From positions 1 through 15,258 of the forward strand of contig JBJOIT010000060.1 in NCBI GenBank assembly GCA_046046915.1: 15,258 bases of DNA, in the 5' to 3' direction. The notes under the pieces were generated by a model. It saw only the letters and a program-made list of their open reading frames with translations. It searched no databases and was not told the origin of the DNA. The number at the start of each line of letters is the position of its first letter. The first letter of the stretch is position 1. A program made the translations under genes and the position numbers. This document shows, piece after piece, positions 7,082 through 15,135 of the stretch. The DNA is from JBEEJZ01 sp046046915 (GTDB taxonomy: Bacteria > Pseudomonadota > Gammaproteobacteria > Burkholderiales > Burkholderiaceae_C).

Positions 7082-9199
7082 TCACCTGACAGCAGCCTTC
7101 TCAGCAATCATCTTGGGGGTGATGAACACAAGCATCTCTTGCTTGTTCGCCACACGTCCGCGAGATTTGAAAAGGTTGCCCAATCCAGGTATGTCTCCAA
7201 GCAAAGGAACTTTTGTCTCGGTATCAGACTCTGTCAATTCAAATATTCCACCGATAACAACCGTTCCACCATTTTCGACGAGCACTTGAGTCTTGACGTG
7301 CTTGGTATTGATGGCAAAACCAGCCGTTGTGGATTGACCTACTGTGTCTTTGGTTACGTCCAGATCGAGCAAGATGTTTCCCTCAGGCGTAATCTGGGGT
7401 GTAACTTCTAACTTCAAGTTAGCTTTTCTAAAGGCTATCGATGTAGCACCACTGGCGGAAGCCACTTGATAAGGTAGTTCTGTGCCTTGCTCAATCAGCG
7501 CTTTTATCTGGTCTGCTGTGACCACACGTGGACTGGAGACAACCTTGCCCTTACCGTCCGCCTCTAGAGCTGACAACTCCAGGCCAAGGAAACGCGCTGC
7601 GTTAGAGCCAAAGATAGATACCGCAAAGGTAGCGGGGTTATAGCCAGATTGCCCACTAGCCGGCAAGTTAACAAAGTTTCCTGCTGTGGTGTTTCCTGTT
7701 AGCCCGCCGTACGTCGCACCTGCCGACAAACCCAACGAAGCAGATGGGGATGCTGCGGCACTCCCGCCACCCAGCTTCACCCCCAAGGACCGCCCAAACG
7801 TATCTGACGCTTCCACAATACGGGCTTCAATCAGAACTTGGCGCACGGCCACATCAAGCTTAGAGATGAGCTGCTGCACTTGCTCCAGCTTACTGGGGAT
7901 ATCGGTCACAAACAGTTGATTGGTGCGCGACTCGGCAATCACACTGCCGCGTGGGCTCAGCAACCTAGCACTTGCGCTGGCTGCCGATCCAGCAGCACCG
8001 CCTGCGGCGCCACCCGCGCCGGATGCCGTCAACTGCGCAGCAATGTCAGCCGCCTTGGTGTAATTCATCTGGAAAGACTGTGTGCGCAGTGGCTCCAGGC
8101 TTTGCAAGGCAGCCGCGGCTTCCAACTCCAGCTTTTCTTTGGCATTGATCTCGTCCTTGGGTGCAATCCAAAGTACGTTGCCGGTTTTGCGCACGCCCAG
8201 ACCTTTGGCCTGAAGAATGATGTCGAGTGCCTGGTCCCACGGCACATCTTGCAAACGCAGCGTCACCGAACCTGCCACTGAATCCGAAGTAATGACGTTG
8301 AAGCTGGTGAAGTCTGCAATCACCTGCAAAAGTGACCGAACCTCGATATTTTGGAAGTTCAGAGACAACTTGTCGCCGGTGTAACCTGGACCCTGCGACA
8401 GCTTGGCAGGATCGACCTTTTGAGGTTTGACTTCCACCACAAATTGATCGTCGGTTTGATAGGCGCTGTGCACCCAGGCGCCCTTGGGTTCAATGACCAT
8501 GCGAACACGGTCTCCGGCTTGCTGGGTCGTCACGGTCTGGATGGGGGTTCCAAAGTCTGTGACATCCAATCGACGGCGCAAGCCCTCAGGCAGGCTTGAT
8601 TTGAGAAATTCAACGACCAAATTCTGGCCCTGCTGGCGTATGTCGACGCCAACCTGGCTGCTGGAAAGCGCTATGACCACACGGCCTGTGTTGTCCACCC
8701 CACGGCGAAAATCTATGTCCTTCAGCGCCTGGGAGTCTTGGATGCGAGGCTCCGAGAAAGCAGCGACGGGCGTGGTGGCGGGCACAGCGGCCGCGACCGG
8801 ATCTAGTATGACGAGCAGTGACTTACCCTGAAACTGGGTCTTGTAGGTGGCGATTTGCTTCAGGTTTAACACCACCCGGGTGCGATCACCCGCTTGCACG
8901 ACGCTTACCGTCTTCAAGTTGCCCTGGTTGATATCCACCGTGGACTTGCCCAAGGCATTGCTCGTACCAGGAAAATCCAGGGCAATTCGTGCAGGCGTCT
9001 GAATGGAAAAGCCCTTGGGCAAATTGGACATAGTCTCCGACAGATCAATGCGGATGACCTCGCTACCACCTTGAATGGAACCCGTCACGCCCTCTATGCT
9101 TAATTCGGCTTGAGCCGAGAAAGCAAGCCCCCAGACCGTGGCACCAGCCAGTACGTAGCGAGCCATGGGCATGAGCCCGCTTGTTTTTGTCTTTGTCAT
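7082..9199 (-). CDS. pilQ: Type IV pilus secretin PilQ
   Basis: PilQ forms the outer-membrane channel through which the type IV pilus extends. The 705-residue precursor has a Sec signal peptide with predicted cleavage after Ala31 (SAQA|ELS). Two AMIN (peptidoglycan-binding) domains follow at about 33-133 and 152-257, then an N0/STN domain (about 277-350), an N1 domain interrupted by a Gly/Ala/Ser-rich linker (about 389-409), and the secretin core (about 455-700). The secretin core carries VVIGGIF (gate region) and the signature VPLLGDIPGLGNLFK, ending in KQEMLVFITPKMI. The ATG overlaps the pilP stop as ATGA, with AGAGAG six bases upstream. No frameshift is seen. Confidence 0.97.
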   Translation of the reverse strand: MTKTKTSGLMPMARYVLAGATVWGLAFSAQAELSIEGVTGSIQGGSEVIRIDLSETMSNLPKGFSIQTPARIALDFPGTSNALGKSTVDINQGNLKTVSVVQAGDRTRVVLNLKQIATYKTQFQGKSLLVILDPVAAAVPATTPVAAFSEPRIQDSQALKDIDFRRGVDNTGRVVIALSSSQVGVDIRQQGQNLVVEFLKSSLPEGLRRRLDVTDFGTPIQTVTTQQAGDRVRMVIEPKGAWVHSAYQTDDQFVVEVKPQKVDPAKLSQGPGYTGDKLSLNFQNIEVRSLLQVIADFTSFNVITSDSVAGSVTLRLQDVPWDQALDIILQAKGLGVRKTGNVLWIAPKDEINAKEKLELEAAAALQSLEPLRTQSFQMNYTKAADIAAQLTASGAGGAAGGAAGSAASASARLLSPRGSVIAESRTNQLFVTDIPSKLEQVQQLISKLDVAVRQVLIEARIVEASDTFGRSLGVKLGGGSAAASPSASLGLSAGATYGGLTGNTTAGNFVNLPASGQSGYNPATFAVSIFGSNAARFLGLELSALEADGKGKVVSSPRVVTADQIKALIEQGTELPYQVASASGATSIAFRKANLKLEVTPQITPEGNILLDLDVTKDTVGQSTTAGFAINTKHVKTQVLVENGGTVVIGGIFELTESDTETKVPLLGDIPGLGNLFKSRGRVANKQEMLVFITPKMIAEKAAVR

Positions 9200-9738
9200 T
9201 TGGATCTCTCTTGCAACTGCAGCGCCGCTGGGCGCTCAATCCACTCACCTGCAGCATCCTGCACGATCTCGCGCAAGCTCAGCTCAGTTTCTGTAATTTT
9301 TGTCACCTTGCCGTAGCTTTGCCCCAGGTAGCTACCCGCTCTCACCTGGTACAACAAATTCTCAACTTTCACCAAGGCCATCGGCTTACCGTCTTTGACA
9401 ACACTCCCAACCATGACCATCGCATCAAGTGGGAACGCCTCCAGCGGCTCCTTACGGCGGGCTAGCTCAGGCGCCACCAGAGATGCGTTAACCGTGGACT
9501 GGGTCGCATCACGTTTCAAGGCCTGGGCCAGCTTGTCTTTGCTAAAAGGCTCGAAGGAGCCGCTTTGGGAATATGCCTCAGGCTTGAATTGCTTGGGCTC
9601 CGCAATGGGCGTCACTTTTGGGCGAATCAGGCTTTTTTGCTCGGCCATCCACTGCTGAAGCTCAAGCTGGTCTGATGAAACACAGCCAGCCAATGCGCCC
9701 GTAATCAACACCGGCACGAGGTGCAATAACCGGATCAT
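9196..9738 (-). CDS. pilP: Type IV pilus inner-membrane lipoprotein PilP
   Basis: PilP links the PilN/PilO inner-membrane complex to the PilQ secretin in the periplasm. The 180-residue precursor begins with a lipoprotein signal (MIRLLHLVPVLITGALAGC); the lipobox LAGC puts the lipidated cysteine at position 19. A flexible, Lys/Pro-containing stretch follows, then the C-terminal beta domain that binds PilQ (LEAFPLDAMVMVGSV, LVKVENLLYQVRAGSYLGQ, YGKVTKI). It overlaps pilO and pilQ by ATGA at each end, and GGAG precedes its ATG, so it is tightly coupled with both neighbours. Confidence 0.95.
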   Translation of the reverse strand: MIRLLHLVPVLITGALAGCVSSDQLELQQWMAEQKSLIRPKVTPIAEPKQFKPEAYSQSGSFEPFSKDKLAQALKRDATQSTVNASLVAPELARRKEPLEAFPLDAMVMVGSVVKDGKPMALVKVENLLYQVRAGSYLGQSYGKVTKITETELSLREIVQDAAGEWIERPAALQLQERSK

Positions 9739-10415
9739 TTTTTAGCTCCTGCGGGGGCTGTCGCCTTCTTCTGAGAGGCGACTTCATCAGCATCCAGATA
9801 GCGAAAAGTCTTGGCGGTGGCCTCCATGGTCAACACGCCATCTTTGGCAGGAACAATCGACAAATTGTTGAGTGTGACGATGCGCGAAAGGTTGGCGATA
9901 TCAGACGCAAATGTGCCCATATCGTGGTACCGACCGTTCATACGCAGCGCAATTGGCAATTCGGCGTAGTAGTCCTTCACAGCCACTTGCCCTGGGCGAA
10001 ACAACTCAAACTGCAAACTACGACCCAGGCCCGCCTGATTGATGTCCGACAGCAATGCATCCATCTCTGCCTTGCTGGGCAATTGCTTTTCAAGCTGCGT
10101 CACGTACTGAAGCACCTGCTCACGCTGCTTCTTGAGTGCATCCAGATTGACAGCCTTGGTCAGTTTGACCTTGTAATCTGCACGCAACTTCACTTCGGTT
10201 TCTCGCTCCGACTGTAAGGCCACATCCGCATCACTGAGCCAGGCAAACCACAGGCCCGCAACAATCAGGCAGACGACCAACAGTAACAGGCCAGCCTTAG
10301 GCAGCAATGGCCAGGCCGAAGGATCCTTGGGGTCCAGGTTTCTAAATTGAGATTGCAACCGCTCCTGCAACTCAGAAAAATCCATGCGCGTAGCAGACTT
10401 TGTTTGGGTCACCAT
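9735..10415 (-). CDS. pilO: Type IV pilus inner-membrane protein PilO
   Basis: PilO is a bitopic membrane protein that pairs with PilN in the alignment complex. The 226-residue sequence has a short cytoplasmic N-terminus, one membrane helix at about 42-60 (GLLLLVVCLIVAGLWFAWL), a periplasmic coiled coil at about 68-125 and a ferredoxin-like C-terminal domain (ALRMNGRYHDMGTFASDIA). The ATG is preceded by AAGAGG seven bases upstream. It starts 11 nt after the pilN stop, the only non-overlapping junction in pilMNOPQ, and overlaps pilP by four bases. The C-terminal tail is Ala/Lys-rich. Confidence 0.95.
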   Translation of the reverse strand: MVTQTKSATRMDFSELQERLQSQFRNLDPKDPSAWPLLPKAGLLLLVVCLIVAGLWFAWLSDADVALQSERETEVKLRADYKVKLTKAVNLDALKKQREQVLQYVTQLEKQLPSKAEMDALLSDINQAGLGRSLQFELFRPGQVAVKDYYAELPIALRMNGRYHDMGTFASDIANLSRIVTLNNLSIVPAKDGVLTMEATAKTFRYLDADEVASQKKATAPAGAKK

Positions 10416-10426
10416 GTTTGGGCCTC

Positions 10427-11065
10427 TTATTTTTTGACCCCAGCCACCGGCGCAGCAGCACCCTCTGGCTTGGCAGCATTGGGGACATCCGGCTTGGCCG
10501 ACTCACTGGCGCGAACCAGTCGTACGCGCATGGTGAAGTTGGCCACCCGCTTTTGCTCACGCGGGCTCAGCGCAATGGTCGAAGACACAATTTCAACCAA
10601 CTCCGGCTTGGTAAACCAAGGCGTGTTGTTGGCCAGATTACGCAGAAGCTCGGAAATACGCTCATTGGATTGAGCGGACCCTTGCAAGGTAACGACCTGG
10701 TTGTCCTGCTTCATGCTGGCCACAAAGACACCGTCCGGGAGCTGGTTGACCAGCTCGTTGAGCAAGTGAACAGGCATGTTGCGATCCGCCTGCAGATCCT
10801 CCACAGCCTGTTGGCGCGCACGCAAGGCGGCGATTTCAGTTTCGAGATTGGCGATGTCCTTGATCTGGACCTCAAGCTGTTTGATTTCAGTTTGCAGCAA
10901 CTGATTGATGTCCCGCTGAGCCGCTGTCTGAGCCTCGTACCAGAGGTAAATACCCCCAGAGATCAAGCCACCCGTCAGTGCAGCCGCACCCAAAGCGACG
11001 TTAAAAATGTCTTTGCGGCGTTTGCGCGCCACTTCCCGGTGTGGAAGCAGGTTAATCAGGATCAC
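10427..11065 (-). CDS. pilN: Type IV pilus inner-membrane protein PilN
   Basis: PilN spans the inner membrane and docks onto cytoplasmic PilM through its N-terminal peptide, seen here as INLLPHRE (residues 4-11). A basic stretch (ARKRRKD) is followed by a membrane helix at about 20-42, a coiled coil at about 45-95 and a periplasmic fold. I choose the GTG at 11063-11065: AGGAGG lies eight bases upstream, and the GTG overlaps the pilM stop as GTGA. The resulting protein has 212 residues and begins exactly at the conserved docking motif. An ATG ten codons further upstream would add residues encoded inside pilM with no ribosome site and is unlikely. Confidence 0.95.
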   Translation of the reverse strand: MILINLLPHREVARKRRKDIFNVALGAAALTGGLISGGIYLWYEAQTAAQRDINQLLQTEIKQLEVQIKDIANLETEIAALRARQQAVEDLQADRNMPVHLLNELVNQLPDGVFVASMKQDNQVVTLQGSAQSNERISELLRNLANNTPWFTKPELVEIVSSTIALSPREQKRVANFTMRVRLVRASESAKPDVPNAAKPEGAAAPVAGVKK

Positions 11066-12141
11066 AGGGTGAACCTCCTGAGTGCCAAGCCACACGCGGT
11101 GAGATAGGTGGGCGCCTCTCGGGACAGAGTACTGAGTTTGACACTGCTGCCCATCGCCATGCCATCAAAGGGATTGACCAGCACACATTCAAATCCTGTC
11201 TGCTTCTTGATAGCCTGGGCTAAACCTGGAAGGCCAGCAGAGCCGCCAGCAATCAAAATGTGATCCACCTTGTTGTGCGGCGTACTGGTAAAGAAGAACT
11301 GCAGCGCACGCGCCACCTCCTGCACCATGCTGTCTACAAAGGGACGAAGTACAGCCACAGGGTAGTCATCAGGCAAGTCACCGCTGCGTTTTTTGGACTC
11401 CGCCTCATCCAGAGAAAATCCATACTGACGAACGATTTGCTGAGTTAACTGGGCACCGCCAAAGGCTTGATCACGGTCATACAACACCTCATCGCCACGC
11501 ATCACCTGCATGCTGGTGGTTTGTGCCCCAATTTCAAAAAGGGCGATGACCGCACCGACCTCCTTCGCGGGCAATGACTCCATCAAACGGGTCGCTGCCA
11601 GCCGAGAAGCGTAGGACTCGATATCGACGATCAAGGGCGTTAACCCGGCAGCTTCAGCCAGGCCTTGTATGTCTTGCACTTTTTCTCGACGTGAAGCAGC
11701 AATCAGCACATCCACTTCACCCGGTACAGAGGTGCTGGGGCCCGCTACACAAAAATCCAGGCTGACCTCATCCAGAGGGAAAGGGATGTACTGGTTGGCC
11801 TCGGCTTCAACCTGGTATTCGAGCTCCTGATCCGACAAACCACCGGGCAGCACAATTTTTTTGGTAATGACAGCAGACGGAGGCAATGCAAGCGCCACGT
11901 GCTTGGCCTTGGTGCCACATTTCTTGACTAAACGACGAATGGTATCGGCGACTTCGTCAAATTTTTCGACGTTGCCATCCGTGATCCAGCCACGTTCCAG
12001 CGTTTCCATGGCACAACGCTCAAGCACCAACTTGCCGTGCTTGTCATGAGACAACTCAACCAGCTTGATGCTGGAAGTGCTGATATCCAGCCCAAGCATA
12101 GGGGGGGGCTGGCGACTGAACAAGGACCCCAATGCGATCAA
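11062..12141 (-). CDS. pilM: Type IV pilus assembly ATPase-like protein PilM
   Basis: PilM is a cytoplasmic FtsA/actin-like protein that binds the PilN N-terminus. The sequence shows the first phosphate motif (MLGLDISTSSIKLVEL), KKIVLPGG, EANQYIPFPLDEVSLDF, the second phosphate motif (ALFEIGAQTTSMQV) and the adenosine motif (ILIAGGSAGLPGL). I choose the TTG at 12139-12141, giving 359 residues starting MIALGSLFSRQ, because AGGGGA lies five bases upstream. The frame also extends to a GTG at 12159, which has no convincing ribosome site; that start would add six residues encoded by the Shine-Dalgarno region itself. It is the first gene of the pil cluster and is divergent from ponA. Confidence 0.93.
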   Translation of the reverse strand: MIALGSLFSRQPPPMLGLDISTSSIKLVELSHDKHGKLVLERCAMETLERGWITDGNVEKFDEVADTIRRLVKKCGTKAKHVALALPPSAVITKKIVLPGGLSDQELEYQVEAEANQYIPFPLDEVSLDFCVAGPSTSVPGEVDVLIAASRREKVQDIQGLAEAAGLTPLIVDIESYASRLAATRLMESLPAKEVGAVIALFEIGAQTTSMQVMRGDEVLYDRDQAFGGAQLTQQIVRQYGFSLDEAESKKRSGDLPDDYPVAVLRPFVDSMVQEVARALQFFFTSTPHNKVDHILIAGGSAGLPGLAQAIKKQTGFECVLVNPFDGMAMGSSVKLSTLSREAPTYLTACGLALRRFTL

Positions 12142-12405
12142 ATCTGTCCCCTGAAACACGCCGATAGACCCGGCGAAACTTAAGAATAAGTGGCGATGCT
12201 AGCAGCAAGTTTCTAGCGATTCATAATTCTTACACTTAAACAGACCTCTTCAGCCTGATTGGCGACGGCCTTCCGTACGATAAAACGTCGTTACGACGAT
12301 TGACATGCACCCCTAACCAAGCCCTCCATCTGATCCTGCGCTCCCGACTATTTAATGATCGCAATGCGTGCTTTTTATACTTCGGATTGATATCCACCAG
12401 CTTTT
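12142..12405. promoter_or_regulatory. Divergent pilM/ponA intergenic region
   Basis: This 264-bp region should hold promoters in both directions; nothing coding was recognised. It is AT-rich at about 12180-12240. For pilM a weak minus-strand candidate is TTGCTG, 17 bp, TCTTAA (about 12179-12207). For ponA a candidate is TTGGCG (12259-12264), 16 bp, TAAAAC (12281-12286), with a small dyad CGTCG-TTA-CGACG (12286-12298) just downstream. Another possible -10 is TATACT at 12376-12381, though its -35 is poor. None is strong, and they should be treated as candidates. Confidence 0.4.
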
Positions 12406-14784
12406 ATGGCCACAAAACCCAGCGCAAGCAGAACGTCGAACGCCCCCACCCAGCACGCTGCGCCACGCCCTTGGTGGCTGCGCGTGATGCTTTGGGGTAT
12501 AGGGCTCGCAGCAGCTGGCCTCACATCTCTACTCATTGTGATCGGGCTGGCGATGGCGATGGCCTTCCCTAACCTGCCCGATATTTCAGACCTATCCAAC
12601 TACCGCCCCATCTTGCCACTGCGGGTTTATTCGGCAGATGGTGTGATGATGGGCGAATTCGGCGAAGAACGGCGCAAGCTCACGCCGGTCAAAGAGATTC
12701 CCCAGGTGATGATCGACGCAGTGCTCGCCATTGAAGACGCTCGCTTCTTTGAGCACGGTGGTGTGGACTACAAGGGGGTCTTGCGTTCCGCTCTAGCCAA
12801 TCTTGGCAAGGTGAAAAGCCAGGGTGCCTCTACGATCACGATGCAAGTGGCGCGCAACGTCTATCTGTCCTCCGAAAAAACTTACACCCGCAAAATCTAC
12901 GAGATCCTGCTGACCTTCAAGCTGGAGCACATGCTGACCAAGGAGCAAATCCTTGAGATCTACATGAACCAGATTTTTCTTGGCAACCGCGCTTATGGAT
13001 TTGCGGCGGCCAGCGAGGCCTACTTCGACAAACCTCTGAAGGACATCACCATAGCCGAAGCGGCCATGCTGGCGGGCTTACCCAAGGCGCCTTCGGCCTA
13101 CAACCCCATCAGCAACCCCAAACGCGCCCGTTCACGCCAGCTCTACATCATTGAGCGCATGCAAGAAAACAGCTTCATCACGGCTGATCAGGCCCTGGCG
13201 GCGAAGAAGCAAGAGCTCAAGGTTCATTCAGCCAGCGCACCCAACCGTGTGCATGCCGAGTACATCGCCGAAATGGTGCGGCAACTCATGTACACCCAAT
13301 ACGGCGACGAGACTTACACCCGGGGCCTGAACGTTTACACCACCATCAATGCAGGCGAACAAGATGCCGCCTACAAGGCCTTGCGCCGGGGCATCATGGA
13401 CTTTGAGCGGCGGCAAATCTACCGCGGCCCTGAAAAGTTTGTCCAGCTGCCCAGCACACCACGCGAACTTGAAGAGGCGATTGATGAGGCGCTCGATGAG
13501 CATCCAGACAACGGCGATGTGATGTCGGCAGTAGTCTTGGAAGCCGACGCAAAGAAAGTCACCGCCATCCGCCAAAACGGAGAGACCTTGGACATCGTAG
13601 GCGAAGGCCTGAAGCCTGCCCAGTCCGGCCTGTCGGACAAGGCGGCACCGAATATCCGGATTCGGCGTGGGGCGGTGATCCGGGTCTCCAAGACGCCCAA
13701 GAACACCTGGGAGATTACCCAGTTGCCCGAGGTCGAAGGTGCCTTTGTGGCCGTGGACCCACGCACAGGTGCCATCAGGGCACTCGTGGGCGGGTTCGAC
13801 TACAACAAGAACAAGTTCAACCATGTCACACAGGCGTGGCGTCAGCCCGGCTCCAGTTTCAAACCCTTCATCTATTCGGCATCCCTTGAAAAAGGACTGA
13901 CGCCAGCCACCGTCATCAATGATTCCCCTTTGTTTTTTGATGCTGGCGTGACCGGTGGGCAACCCTGGGAGCCCAAAAACTACGACGGCACGTTTGACGG
14001 CCCGATGACCATGCGCAGGGGCCTGGCCAAGTCCAAAAATATGGTCTCCATCCGCATTCTGCAAACGGTGGGTGCGCAAAATGCCCAGGATTGGATCACC
14101 CACTTTGGGTTTGATGCTGACAAGCACCCGCCCTACCTCACCATGGCGCTGGGCGCAGGCTCAGTGACTCCCATGCAATTGGCCACGGCCTATTCCGTTT
14201 TTGCAAACGGCGGCTTCCGAGTCAACCCCTGGCTTATTTCTCGGGTGACCGAGCAACAGGGTCGTGTGCTGGTCGAAACCAAACCGCCTGAAATGGACGA
14301 ATCCATGCGAGGCATCGACGCCCGAAACGCCTATGTGATGAGCAGCCTGCTTCAAGAGGTCACTCGATCGGGTACTGCCGCCAAGGCGCAGGCCACGCTC
14401 AAGCGACCGGACCTCTATGGCAAGACCGGCACCACCAATGACTCTATGGATGCCTGGTTTGCTGGCTATCAGCCCACGCTGGCCGCGGTGACCTGGATAG
14501 GCTACGACACGCCGCGCAAGCTGGGCAGCAACGAAACCGGTGGCGGCTTAAGCTTACCCGTCTGGATCAGTTTCATGGAGCATGCGTTGAAAAACGTGCC
14601 CATCACAGAAATCCCGGTGCCCGAGGGCGTCATTCAAGTGGGTGGCGATTGGGCCTATGACGAATACGCCCATGGTGCCGGGGTCAGGTCGCTGGGTAAT
14701 AGCGACGTCAGTCAAGGCGGCGCAACAAACGTCATGCCGCCAGCCGACGAGAAAAGCAAAATTTTGGACCTTTTTAAAAACTGA
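12406..14784 (+). CDS. ponA: Penicillin-binding protein 1A (bifunctional transglycosylase/transpeptidase)
   Basis: This class A PBP polymerises and cross-links peptidoglycan. The 792-residue protein has a cytoplasmic N-terminus and one membrane anchor at about 25-53. The GT51 glycosyltransferase domain (about 75-250) shows catalytic Glu110 in IEDARFFEHGG, then GASTITMQVARN, RKIYEILLTFKLE and QILEIYMNQIFLG. An OB-like insert spans roughly 320-440. The transpeptidase domain carries the SxxK motif with Ser483 and Lys486 (PGSSFKP), SxN at 543-545 (SKN) and KTG at 673-675 (GKTGTTND). All catalytic motifs are intact. The upstream Shine-Dalgarno is weak (CCAGC), but no better start keeps the anchor. 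It is usually mrcA/ponA in proteobacteria. Its stop directly abuts the cyaY stop. Confidence 0.97.
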   Translation: MATKPSASRTSNAPTQHAAPRPWWLRVMLWGIGLAAAGLTSLLIVIGLAMAMAFPNLPDISDLSNYRPILPLRVYSADGVMMGEFGEERRKLTPVKEIPQVMIDAVLAIEDARFFEHGGVDYKGVLRSALANLGKVKSQGASTITMQVARNVYLSSEKTYTRKIYEILLTFKLEHMLTKEQILEIYMNQIFLGNRAYGFAAASEAYFDKPLKDITIAEAAMLAGLPKAPSAYNPISNPKRARSRQLYIIERMQENSFITADQALAAKKQELKVHSASAPNRVHAEYIAEMVRQLMYTQYGDETYTRGLNVYTTINAGEQDAAYKALRRGIMDFERRQIYRGPEKFVQLPSTPRELEEAIDEALDEHPDNGDVMSAVVLEADAKKVTAIRQNGETLDIVGEGLKPAQSGLSDKAAPNIRIRRGAVIRVSKTPKNTWEITQLPEVEGAFVAVDPRTGAIRALVGGFDYNKNKFNHVTQAWRQPGSSFKPFIYSASLEKGLTPATVINDSPLFFDAGVTGGQPWEPKNYDGTFDGPMTMRRGLAKSKNMVSIRILQTVGAQNAQDWITHFGFDADKHPPYLTMALGAGSVTPMQLATAYSVFANGGFRVNPWLISRVTEQQGRVLVETKPPEMDESMRGIDARNAYVMSSLLQEVTRSGTAAKAQATLKRPDLYGKTGTTNDSMDAWFAGYQPTLAAVTWIGYDTPRKLGSNETGGGLSLPVWISFMEHALKNVPITEIPVPEGVIQVGGDWAYDEYAHGAGVRSLGNSDVSQGGATNVMPPADEKSKILDLFKN

Positions 14785-15114
14785 TCAGGCGGCAAAAACA
14801 AGGGGCCGACCCGCTTGGGCAGAAGCGTCCCGGCTCAAGCTGCTGAAAAACTCATTGTTGTCACGGGTATCCAGCCAGAGACCGTCCGCAAATTTGTAGT
14901 GGTAACCGCCTGAGCGTGCCGCCATCCAGATCTCGTGCAAGGGTTTCTGCAGATTGATGATGATTTGACTCTTGTTGTCAAAAACCAAAGTGACCATGCC
15001 ACCTACACGCTGATTGTCGATGTCGGCATCGGTTAGTTCATTGATGCGGTCGCAGCAAACCTCAACGGCCTGAAGCAAGGCTTCTGCGCGATCCATGAAT
15101 TCGGTGTCGGTCAT
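14785..15114 (-). CDS. cyaY: Frataxin-like iron-binding protein CyaY
   Basis: CyaY binds iron and modulates IscS-dependent Fe-S cluster assembly in the cytoplasm. The 109-residue protein has the frataxin layout: an acidic N-terminal helix (Glu5, Asp8, Glu11, Glu18, Asp22), acidic first strands (ELTDADIDNQ), the strand VTLVFDNKSQIIINLQ, and the signature KPLHEIWMAARSGGYHY leading into DGLWLDTRDNNEFF. GGAAA precedes the ATG by about seven bases. It is convergent with ponA, stop to stop, and divergent from lptM. This cyaY-lptM neighbourhood is common in proteobacteria, where lysA often follows. Confidence 0.96.
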   Translation of the reverse strand: MTDTEFMDRAEALLQAVEVCCDRINELTDADIDNQRVGGMVTLVFDNKSQIIINLQKPLHEIWMAARSGGYHYKFADGLWLDTRDNNEFFSSLSRDASAQAGRPLVFAA

Positions 15115-15135
15115 TACAATTTCCAGATGATTTTT

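Noticed and set aside
10478..10493. ATTGGGGACATC in pilN resembles the RAYT repeat
   Set aside because: It is a short match inside conserved coding sequence with no hairpin arm.
12130..12153. GGGGACAGATTTG upstream of pilM resembles the half copy of the RAYT repeat
   Set aside because: Only about 11 bases are shared, without the TTTAATT arm; the stretch is better explained as the pilM Shine-Dalgarno sequence and start.
12300..12328. Perfect TTGACA upstream of ponA
   Set aside because: At 16-19 bp downstream there is no acceptable -10 hexamer (the sequence is CCCTCCATC-like), so it is not called a promoter.
13228..14127. Minus-strand open frame of 299 codons inside ponA
   Set aside because: The PBP1A frame is intact with all catalytic motifs; the antisense frame shows no family motif and no ribosome site.
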